A stretch of 64,000 nucleotides of DNA. Source: Extibacter muris (lineage in GTDB: Bacteria; Bacillota; Clostridia; Lachnospirales; Lachnospiraceae). The notes below the pieces were generated by a model that searched no databases, was not told where the DNA came from, and saw only the letters and a list, made by a program, of their open reading frames with translations. Below are positions 42,121 through 50,165 of this stretch, one piece after another. The translations under genes were made by a program, and so were the position numbers. The stretch spans positions 1 through 64,000 of the forward strand of contig NZ_SMMX01000012.1 of the NCBI RefSeq assembly GCF_004345005.1, in the 5' to 3' direction. Within the stretch, counting starts at the first letter, position 1. Every line of letters begins with the position of its first letter.

Positions 42121-43482
42121 CTAATATGGAATTTTTATTTTAACCTCTGCACCGCCTGTATTATCGGAATTTTTAAGAGTAAGTTCCCCATTGTGTTGCT
42201 TTACAATGCTGCTTGTGATATAAAGCCCCATGCCAAAGTGCATATTAGAGCTTCGGCTGTTGTCGCCCATAAAAAACTGCTCCTTTGCATGGTGCAAATC
42301 TTCATTTGTAAAACCACTTCCCTCGTCTGTTATAGAGATGTACAGAAAACCGTTTGATTTTTGCACATCTGCATAGATTGTTCCTTTTTGTGGAGAGTAG
42401 TCTAACGCATTTGCTATCACATTCATAATTGCCCGTTCCAGCAGTAATTTATCCGCTTTGAAAGTTCCTAAGTTATCCCCTTTTTTCATGCGTAGACAAA
42501 TTCCTTTTGTAAGACATAAGGCGTTTGTCTGTGCTTCAATCTGTTCCATATAATCAGATATATCAAATTTCTCCAAATTGAGCTGATACCCGGCTGCCGT
42601 TCGGGATATATCAATCAGCGTTTTAATATAAATGCCTATCTGCCCAGAGCTTTCTGTAATGTACTCAGCATATACACGTTGTTCATTGTCAAGTTCTGTT
42701 TCACTTATTAAGTCGATGTTTCCTTGAATAACGGTTAAAGGTGTTTTCAAATCGTGAGCAAGTGCCGCGATTTGTTCCCTTTGTCGTTGTTCTGCGTTCC
42801 ATTGCTTCTCTAAAGAAGATTTCAGATTGTCTTTCATATCAGAAAAAGAACGCAGTACATCTTCAAATTCTTTGATTTTTGAGTGTCCGACTTCAAAATC
42901 AAGATTTTGTCCTGTAACCTGTTTTGTTGCTTCAAAAAGCGGTGAGAGCTGTACCTGCATATTCTTTGCAAACTTTGCTGTTAATATTACACAAACCGCA
43001 ATGCAGTTTATCCCTAAGAGGATATATAACAAAATTTCCGGTGAGGGGAAATGTTCATAAAGCCACTCATTCGTAAACTGTGAGCCAATGTAATATTGAA
43101 GCACTACATATTCAGTTTTGCGTGTAACAAGCAAATACTGTTTGTTAATGTTTTCATTTCTCTTTCCATATATGGCATAATCCATAGCCCGGTCTAAATC
43201 GTCACCCTCTAAGGATGTTTCTATCATTTGATAATTCTTATCCAACACTAAATACTTACACCCCATAGGAAGCTGCACATCTGTTAAATCCGGCGTTGCA
43301 GCAATAATAGGAACAAGGTCTTTTGTACTGCGTTCTGAATAATCAGCATAAGCAATAAATCCTGTGCTTGCTCCTGCAAAAATAAGACTGAATGGAATAG
43401 CGGCCGAAGCTATCAGTCCGATTAGCAGCATACATAAAAATTTCCAAAAAGAAAATTTCAGTGACGTTGTTTTTATTCCCAT
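42121..43482 (-). CDS. Lantibiotic-responsive sensor histidine kinase (LanK/CprK-like)
   Basis: 453 residues from ATG 43482 (overlaps the regulator stop by 10 nt). Two membrane helices (about 12-35 and 150-172) with a 115-residue external domain, HAMP linker, H-box AALAHDLKTPLTVIQGNID, N-box IMNVIANALDYSP, G-boxes DEGSGFTNED and HFGMGLYI. Paired with the upstream regulator and the NisI/ABC genes, it fits the NisK/CprK group that respond to lantibiotics. Confidence 0.88.
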   Translation of the reverse strand: MGIKTTSLKFSFWKFLCMLLIGLIASAAIPFSLIFAGASTGFIAYADYSERSTKDLVPIIAATPDLTDVQLPMGCKYLVLDKNYQMIETSLEGDDLDRAMDYAIYGKRNENINKQYLLVTRKTEYVVLQYYIGSQFTNEWLYEHFPSPEILLYILLGINCIAVCVILTAKFAKNMQVQLSPLFEATKQVTGQNLDFEVGHSKIKEFEDVLRSFSDMKDNLKSSLEKQWNAEQRQREQIAALAHDLKTPLTVIQGNIDLISETELDNEQRVYAEYITESSGQIGIYIKTLIDISRTAAGYQLNLEKFDISDYMEQIEAQTNALCLTKGICLRMKKGDNLGTFKADKLLLERAIMNVIANALDYSPQKGTIYADVQKSNGFLYISITDEGSGFTNEDLHHAKEQFFMGDNSRSSNMHFGMGLYITSSIVKQHNGELTLKNSDNTGGAEVKIKIPY

Positions 43483-44132
43483 TTGTACCCAATCCCCCAA
43501 ACTGTAGTTATCGGCTGAATATCCAATTTGCTTAATTTCGCCCGGATATTTTTGATATGAGTGGAAATGGTAGAATTATCGCTGTCGCCCTCCAAGCTGA
43601 AAACAGCTTCATAAATCTGTTCTTTTGAAAATACCTGTCCTTTATTTCTTGCAAGGTATTCACAAATCAGATATTCACTTTTGGTTAGGGGAACAGGTGT
43701 ATTATCTACCCGTAGCTCCTTTGCGGACAAATCAATTTTTATCCGTTCAAAGGTAAGGGCGGTATGCCGTTCCCTGTGTTCCCGGCGTAAGTGGGCATTT
43801 ACCCTTGCCCGCAGCTCCGCAATGCGGAATGGTTTTGTCAGATAGTCGTCTGCTCCCAAGCCAAGCCCGAATGTAATATCATTTTCCATTGTCTTAGCTG
43901 TCAAAAAGAGAATAGGGCAGTCTACCAATGAACGGATTTTATTGCAATAAGAAAATCCGTCCATATCCGGCATCATTATATCCAGTATAATCAAATCGTA
44001 TCTGTTCAGCTTATCAAGCGGAACCTGTGCGGCAGACGTATAGGCAGTAATGAAATGCCCATCTTTTTGCAGTCCATTTTTCACAAGCTCTAAAATGGGT
44101 CGTTCATCGTCAACCATAAGGATTGCTGCCAT
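43473..44132 (-). CDS. Lantibiotic-responsive response regulator (LanR/CprR-like)
   Basis: 219 residues: DDER, phospho-acceptor in LIILDIMMPDMDGFSY, Lys in YLTKPF, winged helix VPLTKSEYLICEYLARNK ending TVWGIGYKWE. OmpR family. Probably binds the 20-bp repeats at 47220-47239 and 42057-42076. Follows the lipoprotein gene by 63 nt on the same strand. Confidence 0.9.
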   Translation of the reverse strand: MAAILMVDDERPILELVKNGLQKDGHFITAYTSAAQVPLDKLNRYDLIILDIMMPDMDGFSYCNKIRSLVDCPILFLTAKTMENDITFGLGLGADDYLTKPFRIAELRARVNAHLRREHRERHTALTFERIKIDLSAKELRVDNTPVPLTKSEYLICEYLARNKGQVFSKEQIYEAVFSLEGDSDNSTISTHIKNIRAKLSKLDIQPITTVWGIGYKWE

Positions 44133-44195
44133 AGTGTCGCCTCCTTTCGTTGCTCTTTTCGCATTATAGCATAATCCGTAAGGGCAGAAAAGCGG

Positions 44196-45011
44196 TCATT
44201 TCTGCTCTGCAATATAGTAGCGGTTATTTATTTTTACCGCAACCGCTTCTGTTTTATCCGTACCGCAAATCTCGTAAACGTCTGTGTAAAACCATTGTTC
44301 CCGCCCCTGTCCGGCGTTTTTTCCGTTCCAGTCAATCTTGTTCAAATCTTCTTTGGACAAAGGGCGTTTCGTTTCCGTATCGAATGTAACGCTTTTTGCA
44401 AGAATATCAATCCAGCTTCCTAATTCATCATTTGATATGGTATCAGAGGTTACTTGATAAATAATCCCGTCACAAAGGAGCTGCGTTGCATTTTCGGGAT
44501 TGATTTCAAACTTTCCACTCATAGACTGCTCTGTGTCCTTGAAGTCAAAGACCGTATCTGTGTCTTTGATATTTTCTTTTCTAACAGCTTTGTGATACCC
44601 TCCGTTTACATCTACAATCAGATAATCGTCAGCGTTGGGGGCTGCGTACACATTCAAGAATGGGATAATATAAGCAGCTTCCGGGGCTTTATCCGCTAAA
44701 TCTGCCAACGTCCGAAAGGTAGCGGCTTCTATGTTTTCCTGAAGCAATACTTTTCCTGTTTCGTCTACAGCTGCAAGCTGCCGGATATATCCAGTCCATT
44801 CCCCAAGCCCGCCATTAGAAACGGTATCCTCCAAAATCGTATAGTCGTTTCCCTTAAAGGAAAATTGCGTCACATTCTCTGCGTCCAGATAGCATTGCTC
44901 TTTATCACTGGAATATTCCTTGATTTTTTCCTGTAAAGAGCAGCCCGCAAGAGAAAAGCATACAACAAAAGCAAACAGCACGACTATAAACATTTTTCTG
45001 TTTTTATTCAT
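44196..45011 (-). CDS. NisI/SpaI-like lantibiotic immunity lipoprotein with duplicated domain
   Basis: 271 residues. Lipoprotein signal with LAGC (Cys24). Two homologous halves: first NVTQFSFKGNDYTILEDTVS with NGGLGEWTGYIRQLA, second NATQLLCDGIIYQVTSDTIS with NDELGSWIDILAKSV; NisI also has two domains of one fold. Such lipoproteins bind the lantibiotic at the membrane surface and work beside LanFEG exporters. Overlaps the upstream permease stop by 8 nt. No lantibiotic biosynthesis gene is present, so it protects against a foreign peptide. Confidence 0.82.
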   Translation of the reverse strand: MNKNRKMFIVVLFAFVVCFSLAGCSLQEKIKEYSSDKEQCYLDAENVTQFSFKGNDYTILEDTVSNGGLGEWTGYIRQLAAVDETGKVLLQENIEAATFRTLADLADKAPEAAYIIPFLNVYAAPNADDYLIVDVNGGYHKAVRKENIKDTDTVFDFKDTEQSMSGKFEINPENATQLLCDGIIYQVTSDTISNDELGSWIDILAKSVTFDTETKRPLSKEDLNKIDWNGKNAGQGREQWFYTDVYEICGTDKTEAVAVKINNRYYIAEQK

Positions 45012-45735
45012 AATTTTTCCGTCCTTCCCAATGAGAAAACCATAATAAGGTCAGCAACAAGCCACCTGTCGTTAATGCTGCAATCCATATTTTTTCCGTT
45101 CCATAGTTGAAAATTTGTCGGCTCAAAATATCCTTTACCCAATTCATAGACCATGAAAAGGGAATATACTTCGCTATGCCTTTTAGTTCGATATTGCTAT
45201 ATAAGATACATTGCAGACTTTCAAACACGCCCCAAAACAGGGATAACCCTAATCCAAATTTGAAGCTAAGGAACAGGTGCAAGATGTATATTATCAAATT
45301 ACAAAATGCCATCCCGGCGGCGGCTCCAATCAGCATTCCGAGCTGCACGGTATCAGCCATTCCCAAAAGATGTATGCCAACCACAAATAACAGAAACAGA
45401 AAGAACAGTGCAAATACCCCCGAACCATAAAGATAAGTTAATTTTGCAAGCATATTTTTGTGTCGGTTCGGTACAGCAAGCAGCGTCTGGAAGTGTGAAG
45501 CCTTTTCTTCCAGTGCAACATTCAGACCGACAATAACGCTTATCAACAATGGAAAAAACGTTGTCGTAATTTCCAATATCATTTTGAGCTTTTTACTATC
45601 TGCTGTGCTGGCATACTGGAAATAGTAAGCAAGAAATAACAATGCCCCGATAACAGGTATACAAAAATGAATGGCCCAAAACGGTGTATGCTTCGTTTTT
45701 TCCTGTTCAGAACGAACCGCATAAATAAAACCCAT
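45004..45735 (-). CDS. LanG/CprC-like ABC-2 permease
   Basis: 243 residues, six membrane segments, with EEKASHFQTLLAVPNRHKNM, the short motif of lantibiotic-protection permeases (EEKAxxFQxLLxxP). Follows the other permease by 6 nt. Part of the exporter that removes membrane-inserted peptide. Confidence 0.85.
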   Translation of the reverse strand: MGFIYAVRSEQEKTKHTPFWAIHFCIPVIGALLFLAYYFQYASTADSKKLKMILEITTTFFPLLISVIVGLNVALEEKASHFQTLLAVPNRHKNMLAKLTYLYGSGVFALFFLFLLFVVGIHLLGMADTVQLGMLIGAAAGMAFCNLIIYILHLFLSFKFGLGLSLFWGVFESLQCILYSNIELKGIAKYIPFSWSMNWVKDILSRQIFNYGTEKIWIAALTTGGLLLTLLWFSHWEGRKNYE

Positions 45736-45741
45736 TTCCGT

Positions 45742-46467
45742 CTACCTCCCTTTGGAAAAATCCTTTGCGTCGGCATAGGATAAAATAAGAAACAAGAGTA
45801 TTGACAACGCAATGGAAATCATAATGGCTATAGAAAATCCACAATTCCCCGCATAAGTTCCGTTTATTTCAATTCCCATAAGCGGCTTTGCCAGTTTGGC
45901 CGCCCAGCAATACGGTACAAACCACCATGCGATTGTATTTCCTAATGCAGTAGCAGTAGACAGAACAATCCCAAGTATTGTATTTAACACAATCGGCACA
46001 AACATTCCCGTTTTGCGTGCTAAGTACAGGCACAAAGGAATTTGCCAGACAGACGCAAGGATAATCCCGATACTTCCTACAATGCTGTGTAAAACAGAAT
46101 ATACTGCCGTTGCCGGAGTGATGATATTACTGATAGAGATAAGCAATGCTAAAAATATCGCTGAAACAAGCAGTTTTTCGACTAAGATAATGCCCTTGGC
46201 AAATTCAAATCTTGAAAGGTTCACAGGCATAGAAAATACCGAATAGTATTTCCCGGCGTTTTCTTCTTTTCTGTGTGACAAAGAACACAAAATTGCGATT
46301 GCTCCCGGAAGCAAAAACGCATACCACCAGTAAAGTGTCATGTACTGATACCCCATAAATCCACCCATAAGCCACGCAAAAATAGCTGTGATTAGTGGAA
46401 CAATGAAAATCAGTTTGTTCGATATTGTCCTCTTAAATTTCAAATGTTCTGATTTCAGATAGTCCAT
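45742..46467 (-). CDS. LanE/CprB-like ABC-2 permease
   Basis: 241 residues, six membrane segments; N-terminal YLKSEHLKFKRTISNKLIFI and SHRKEENAGKYYSVFSMPVN match the LanE/MutE type. Starts 3 nt after the ATPase stop. Subunit of the same exporter. Confidence 0.85.
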   Translation of the reverse strand: MDYLKSEHLKFKRTISNKLIFIVPLITAIFAWLMGGFMGYQYMTLYWWYAFLLPGAIAILCSLSHRKEENAGKYYSVFSMPVNLSRFEFAKGIILVEKLLVSAIFLALLISISNIITPATAVYSVLHSIVGSIGIILASVWQIPLCLYLARKTGMFVPIVLNTILGIVLSTATALGNTIAWWFVPYCWAAKLAKPLMGIEINGTYAGNCGFSIAIMISIALSILLFLILSYADAKDFSKGR

Positions 46468-46470
46468 GCC

Positions 46471-47172
46471 TTAACCCTCCCTGTGATTGCTTTTTACAAC
46501 GTCCATAAAAAGCTGTTCCAAATTCTCGTCTGCGTTCAGTTTCCCCTCATAACCCAGAACACCACCCGCAATAATACCAATATGGTCAGCTGTCTGCTGC
46601 ACTTCTGAAAGAATGTGACTGGACAGAATAACCGTAATCCCTTTTGCTGGAAAAGAGCGGATAAGCTCTCTGAGTTCTTCAATTCCAACCGGGTCAAGCC
46701 CATTAGTCGGTTCATCAAGAATGAGCAGTTTCGGGTTGTTTAGTAATGCAACCGCAATTCCAAGACGCTGTTTCATACCAAGAGAAAACTGTCCGGCTCT
46801 TTTCCTGCCTGTTTCCGTCAGTCGGACGATTTGCAGCACTTCGTCAATCCGCTTATCTGTCAGTCCTAAAATAGTAGTCCTTACTTTCAGATTTTCATAG
46901 GCGGTCAAATTTTCATAAAGCGGCGGCATTTCAATCAACGCTCCGATATGGTTTAAATCGCTGCGTTTCCATGTGTGACCGTCAAATTCGATATTTCCAG
47001 AGGTCGGTTTCAAAATGCCCGTAATCATTTTGAGCGTCGTAGATTTTCCAGCTCCATTCGGTCCCAATAGTCCATAGACGGAATTTCTTTCAATGTTCAG
47101 CGATATGTTGTTTACAACCGTCTGTCCGCTGAAAGATTTGCAGAGGTTTGTTGTTTTCAAAATCATTTCCAT
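46471..47172 (-). CDS. LanF/CprA-like ABC ATPase
   Basis: 233 residues: Walker A GPNGAGKST, the lantibiotic-type Q-loop region IGALIEMPPLYENLTAYENL, signature FSLGMKQRL, Walker B LLILDEPTNGLDP, switch His SSHILSE. First gene of the operon lanF-E-G-I-R-K (by likeness). The gene set resembles cprABC with cprRK of Clostridioides difficile plus an immunity lipoprotein. Confidence 0.92.
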   Translation of the reverse strand: MEMILKTTNLCKSFSGQTVVNNISLNIERNSVYGLLGPNGAGKSTTLKMITGILKPTSGNIEFDGHTWKRSDLNHIGALIEMPPLYENLTAYENLKVRTTILGLTDKRIDEVLQIVRLTETGRKRAGQFSLGMKQRLGIAVALLNNPKLLILDEPTNGLDPVGIEELRELIRSFPAKGITVILSSHILSEVQQTADHIGIIAGGVLGYEGKLNADENLEQLFMDVVKSNHREG

Positions 47173-47206
47173 ATTCTGTTTTGTCCTTTCTTTTGATTAT
47201 GGGAAA

Positions 47207-47239
47207 AGAATAGCTGATGTTTTTGAAGATTTCATAAAG
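47207..47239 (-). promoter_or_regulatory. Response-regulator box and promoter of the lantibiotic-protection operon
   Basis: Box 47220-47239 (reads CTTTATGAAATCTTCAAAAA on the minus strand, with inner palindrome TGAAATCTTCA), then 7 nt and -10 TATTCT (plus 47207-47212), 35 nt before the ATPase start. No normal -35, as expected for an activator-dependent promoter. Confidence 0.7.
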
Positions 47240-47314
47240 ATAAGGAATCTTTTTAAAATCCTGATTAACGCCTGCCATATCAGTATAAGGTAAATGGGAA
47301 AAGCTAATTTTGCT

Positions 47315-47491
47315 TTATCGGGTTATCTTTTTTCGGGCATCGGCAAGTTTAACAGCTCCTTTTGGTATGAGCCATACCCGATTGATATTCAATATGCCCT
47401 CAATCCGATTTTCCTTACAGAGCCTTTATGCTCGCCTTACCGATATTCCCCAAAGCCCCACTGCTTCCTGTGCCGTCATATACTCAAACAT
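47315..47491 (-). pseudogene. Small HTH DNA-binding protein with an in-frame stop
   Basis: 59 codons from ATG 47491 (ribosome site GAGGAAG): MFEYMTAQEAVGLWGISVRR + A, TAA, RLCKENRIEGILNINRVWLI + PKGAVKLADARKK. A common element-borne excisionase-like HTH; the stop replaces a residue in the recognition helix region. Confidence 0.65.
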
Positions 47492-47710
47492 TTCTTTCTT
47501 CCTCAAATTGTACTGTATCTACTATAGCCGTTTGAACAAACATATCAATTCATAAAACACGAATTTTTATCCCACAAAAAAGAAAAACGACAGAGCTTTA
47601 CACCCTGTCGCCACTCCATTATGTGTATAAGATTTCTTCCTCCACAATCTCCCTCTCACAAGCCCTTATGTTACCTAGCCGTCCTGTCCATTCTAAGGCG
47701 TTTTCCTCCT

Positions 47711-47992
47711 TTAGGCGTTCCGTTTGCCCTGTGCCTGTTTCATGCCCTCTATGAGCCTTTCAAAACATTCCTGTGCCTGCCTGTCAATGTCGGCAAGGTA
47801 TGTATTCAGCCTGCCGCTTGTGAGAAGATTGGTGTATGTAACTTTGCGATACTGCTTCAGATAGTCCAGATGCCGCTGTCCCCATGTGCCTATCGGCTGT
47901 TCTTCTTCGGCGGGTACAGTCAAGCATGGTATTAAGTAATCACTTTCTTTCCGATATGTACCGCCTAACTGTTCGAATAATGATTTTGCCAT
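47711..47992 (-). CDS. tnpV: TnpV family transposon protein
   Basis: 93 residues from ATG 47992 (GGAGG upstream; 20 more open codons lack one). Contains MAKSLFEQLGGTYRKESDYL, PIGTWGQRHLDYLKQYRKVT and ADIDRQAQECFERLI, the TnpV pattern. Function unknown; lies at the right end of the element, opposite the recombinase. Confidence 0.8.
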   Translation of the reverse strand: MAKSLFEQLGGTYRKESDYLIPCLTVPAEEEQPIGTWGQRHLDYLKQYRKVTYTNLLTSGRLNTYLADIDRQAQECFERLIEGMKQAQGKRNA

Positions 47993-48183
47993 TTTGTAAT
48001 TCCTCCAAATAAGATATTCACTCCACGTTGTTATGTCTGCTGTCTTAAACAAAATTTTGAGTTTTCTCCTTATCTGGTTTTATTCATGTATTGTAATCCT
48101 ACAAATTAAAAAAAGGTGTCCCAATTTCGTTATTGATTTTTTCCTCGTAAAATGATAGAATATAAAAGCTGACAACTTAATAT

Positions 48184-48255
48184 GTTTCTGTAGCTCAGCA
48201 GGATAAAGCGTCCGCCTCCTAAGCGGTAGATGGTTCGAGTCTAAATCTTGCATAC
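48184..48255 (+). pseudogene. Degenerate tRNA-Arg(CCT)
   Basis: D arm (GTAGCTCAGCAGGATAAAGC) and anticodon arm (CCGCCTCCTAAGCGG) of a tRNA-Arg with CCT anticodon are clear, but the T arm and the acceptor 3' side do not pair. Looks like a tRNA whose 3' part was replaced, e.g. after an element left or inserted. Confidence 0.6.
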
Positions 48256-48275
48256 AACTTTATATTTTTACAAAT

Positions 48276-48352
48276 GTCCACGTAGCTCAGCTGGATAGAG
48301 CACACGCCTCCTAAGCGTGGGGTCGGAGGTTCAAATCCTCTCGTGGACGCCA
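48276..48352 (+). tRNA. tRNA-Arg (anticodon CCT)
   Basis: Full cloverleaf: acceptor GTCCACG/CGTGGAC, D arm GCTC/GAGC, anticodon stem CACGC/GCGTG with loop CTCCTAA, T arm GGAGG-TTCAAAT-CCTCT with a G-T pair, discriminator G and encoded CCA. Attachment gene for the integrase encoded just downstream on the other strand. Confidence 0.95.
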
Positions 48353-48361
48353 GCAAACAAC

Positions 48362-48403
48362 GCTGTAAGCCTTTATTTTCAAGGGTTTGCAGCTTTTTTT
48401 ATT
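48362..48403 (+). terminator. Terminator of tRNA-Arg
   Basis: Imperfect stem starting GCTGTAAGCC and ending GGTTTGCAGC, followed by TTTTTTT. Confidence 0.65.
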
Positions 48404-48478
48404 TACTGCAAGCTCTAAACAAAATCATATTCCGCCAGGTGAGGGGTAACTGATTGTTTATACGTTTTGGTGTATTTT

Positions 48479-48539
48479 TTGCTAATTGGACACGAACAAA
48501 AATCTGCACCTTGCTAATAAAAATAGACCTTTTGCTAAT
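48479..48539 (+). repeat. Integrase arm-type repeats
   Basis: Three copies of TTGCTAAT at 48479-48486, 48511-48518 and 48532-48539 between the tRNA and int; the last overlaps the int stop. Same octamer in complement beside the decayed int at 34.1 kb. Confidence 0.6.
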
Positions 48540-49938
48540 TTGAACTTTTTGCTTGATTTTGACCTGAAATCAGGGCTGCCAGAGTGCTCGCCAGTTCTGG
48601 TGATTTTTGAAGCTGCTCAATCAAGGCTGCAAGGTCAACGGCCTGTGTCTGAGGCTGTTCTGGTTCCTGTGGAGCTTTCACATTCCGCAGATCAGGATTA
48701 GCATAGAAAGCGCTCTCAAACTTTTGGGCGTTGATTTTACGGTCCTCGTCAAGAATGTGGGCGTAAACTTTGGTAATCATATCTATTTCAGCATGTCCTG
48801 TATCGCCCTGTGTCGCCTTCAAATCGCCGTGATTGAGTTTTAACTTGTAAGTGGTACTGGAATGTCTTAGAGAGTGAAATACCACGTTAGGCAGCCCTGC
48901 ACGCTGTTTCAGCAAAGAAAACTCTTTCTCGATGATACGGTTCTCACATGGCCTCCCATTAGGTAAGGCAATAACGAGATTAAAATCTTGATATTCCTCT
49001 CCGAGAAAGCCTCTCAATTCGTCCTGCGATTTTTTCCATTCCCGCAAAATGTAGGCCAGCGTTTTAGGCAGCCACACTTTACGAATACTGGAATCGGTCT
49101 TTGGCTTTTTCAGAATAATGCGGGTGCTGGTGTTTGGCATAAGCGGAACAAAAATGTGATAAATGTCCTTTTGCCCCAGCATTTCAATCGCTTGCTTAGA
49201 GGCTCTTGTCAGTTCCTTATCTATGAAAATATAAGCATTATCTGCAGCTATATTTTCGTCTGTAATATGTACGTTATCCCGGGTAAGACCTAAGATTTCG
49301 CCCATCCTCAAAGAGCAGGCAAAAGCCAGGTTCATAGCTATGTATAATTTGCTGTCGGTACATTCATCCAATGCCTTGCGAATCATATCTGCATCCCATA
49401 TATCCCGCTTCTTGTATTCTGTTTTGGGAAGCACAGTATTTTCAAAAGGGTTCTTTCCTATCAGCTCCCAGCGGACAGCCTGCTTAAAGGCACAGCGGAG
49501 AAGTTTGATAATCTTCTCTATGGTCTGGTTCGATACAAATTCGGATCTTGCTTTTCTGGTTTTAGTGGACACACAAGGCGTTTTTTGAAGGGTCTGGATA
49601 TATTTATCTACTACACGTGGAGTAATGGACTGTACTTCCAAATCGCCAATAATAGGATTGATATAGTTGGCAATCAGGGCATTTTGGCTGTCATACATTG
49701 ACACACCCCATTTTTTCTCTCCGTAGGTAGAAACAAAATCATACAGAAAATCAGACACTTTTTGATTGTTTGGGGGAAGAAATGTACCATTATTCTGCTG
49801 GTTTTCTACTTCCGCTTTTCGTTTTAATGCCTCTTTGTGTGTATGCCAGGTTTCCCATTTCTGCTTTGTCTCTCCGTTTTCATCAATATAGTTATAAACA
49901 ACGGAGTATGCTTTTTTTCTTTTAATAATAGATGCCAT
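48535..49938 (-). CDS. int: Tn916-like tyrosine integrase
   Basis: 467 residues. Arm-binding N-terminus (SIIKRKKAYSVVYNYIDENG), SAM-like core-binding domain (about 70-170), catalytic domain with Arg in ACSLRMGEILGL, HSLRHSSTTY, and GHAEIDMITKVYAHI carrying His and the nucleophile Tyr. All catalytic residues intact. With the adjacent tRNA-Arg and arm boxes it should integrate at the tRNA 3' end. The C-terminal half has a close relict at 33428-34093. Confidence 0.92.
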   Translation of the reverse strand: MASIIKRKKAYSVVYNYIDENGETKQKWETWHTHKEALKRKAEVENQQNNGTFLPPNNQKVSDFLYDFVSTYGEKKWGVSMYDSQNALIANYINPIIGDLEVQSITPRVVDKYIQTLQKTPCVSTKTRKARSEFVSNQTIEKIIKLLRCAFKQAVRWELIGKNPFENTVLPKTEYKKRDIWDADMIRKALDECTDSKLYIAMNLAFACSLRMGEILGLTRDNVHITDENIAADNAYIFIDKELTRASKQAIEMLGQKDIYHIFVPLMPNTSTRIILKKPKTDSSIRKVWLPKTLAYILREWKKSQDELRGFLGEEYQDFNLVIALPNGRPCENRIIEKEFSLLKQRAGLPNVVFHSLRHSSTTYKLKLNHGDLKATQGDTGHAEIDMITKVYAHILDEDRKINAQKFESAFYANPDLRNVKAPQEPEQPQTQAVDLAALIEQLQKSPELASTLAALISGQNQAKSSN

Positions 49939-49958
49939 ATACGATCTTCCTTTCTAAG

Positions 49959-50165
49959 TTAGAACGCCTGTGCGTCTAACCATTCATCAAATGATTTTTT
50001 AGAAACTCGTATGGCATTACCAATTCGTACAACTTTGAAATGTCCCTCTTTTACAAGATTGTAGGCAGAGGTTCGGCCAATATTAAGAATCTCAGCTATT
50101 TCCTCAACCTTATATGTTCGCTGTTCGGGAACATTTCTTTGCACATCCTTGACGGTCTGGCTCAT
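49959..50165 (-). CDS. xis: Excisionase (Xis), MerR-like HTH
   Basis: 68 residues: YKVEEIAEILNIGRTSAYNL + VKEGHFKVVRIGNAIRVSKK, an excisionase-family winged HTH. Directly upstream of int, 20 nt apart. Directs excision by Int. Confidence 0.88.
   Translation of the reverse strand: MSQTVKDVQRNVPEQRTYKVEEIAEILNIGRTSAYNLVKEGHFKVVRIGNAIRVSKKSFDEWLDAQAF

Larger units (their letters stand above)
36666..48088. mobile_element. Integrative mobilizable element, about 11.4 kb, with lantibiotic-protection cargo
   Basis: Ends are defined by comparison with the uninterrupted target at 60826-60860 (reverse complement): left flank ...GTAACACATG, right flank CATGTATTGTAATCC, shared CATG. Inside the ends are similar inverted sequences, TTAAACCAGATAGGGATAAA at the left and, read inward from the right, TAAAACCAGATAAGGAGAAA. 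Content: large serine recombinase, TnpW, relaxase, MobC, sigma-like factor, two-component system, NisI-like lipoprotein, ABC exporter, HTH remnant, TnpV. Tn4451-like mobilization with no conjugation pore, so transfer needs a helper. Confidence 0.88.
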
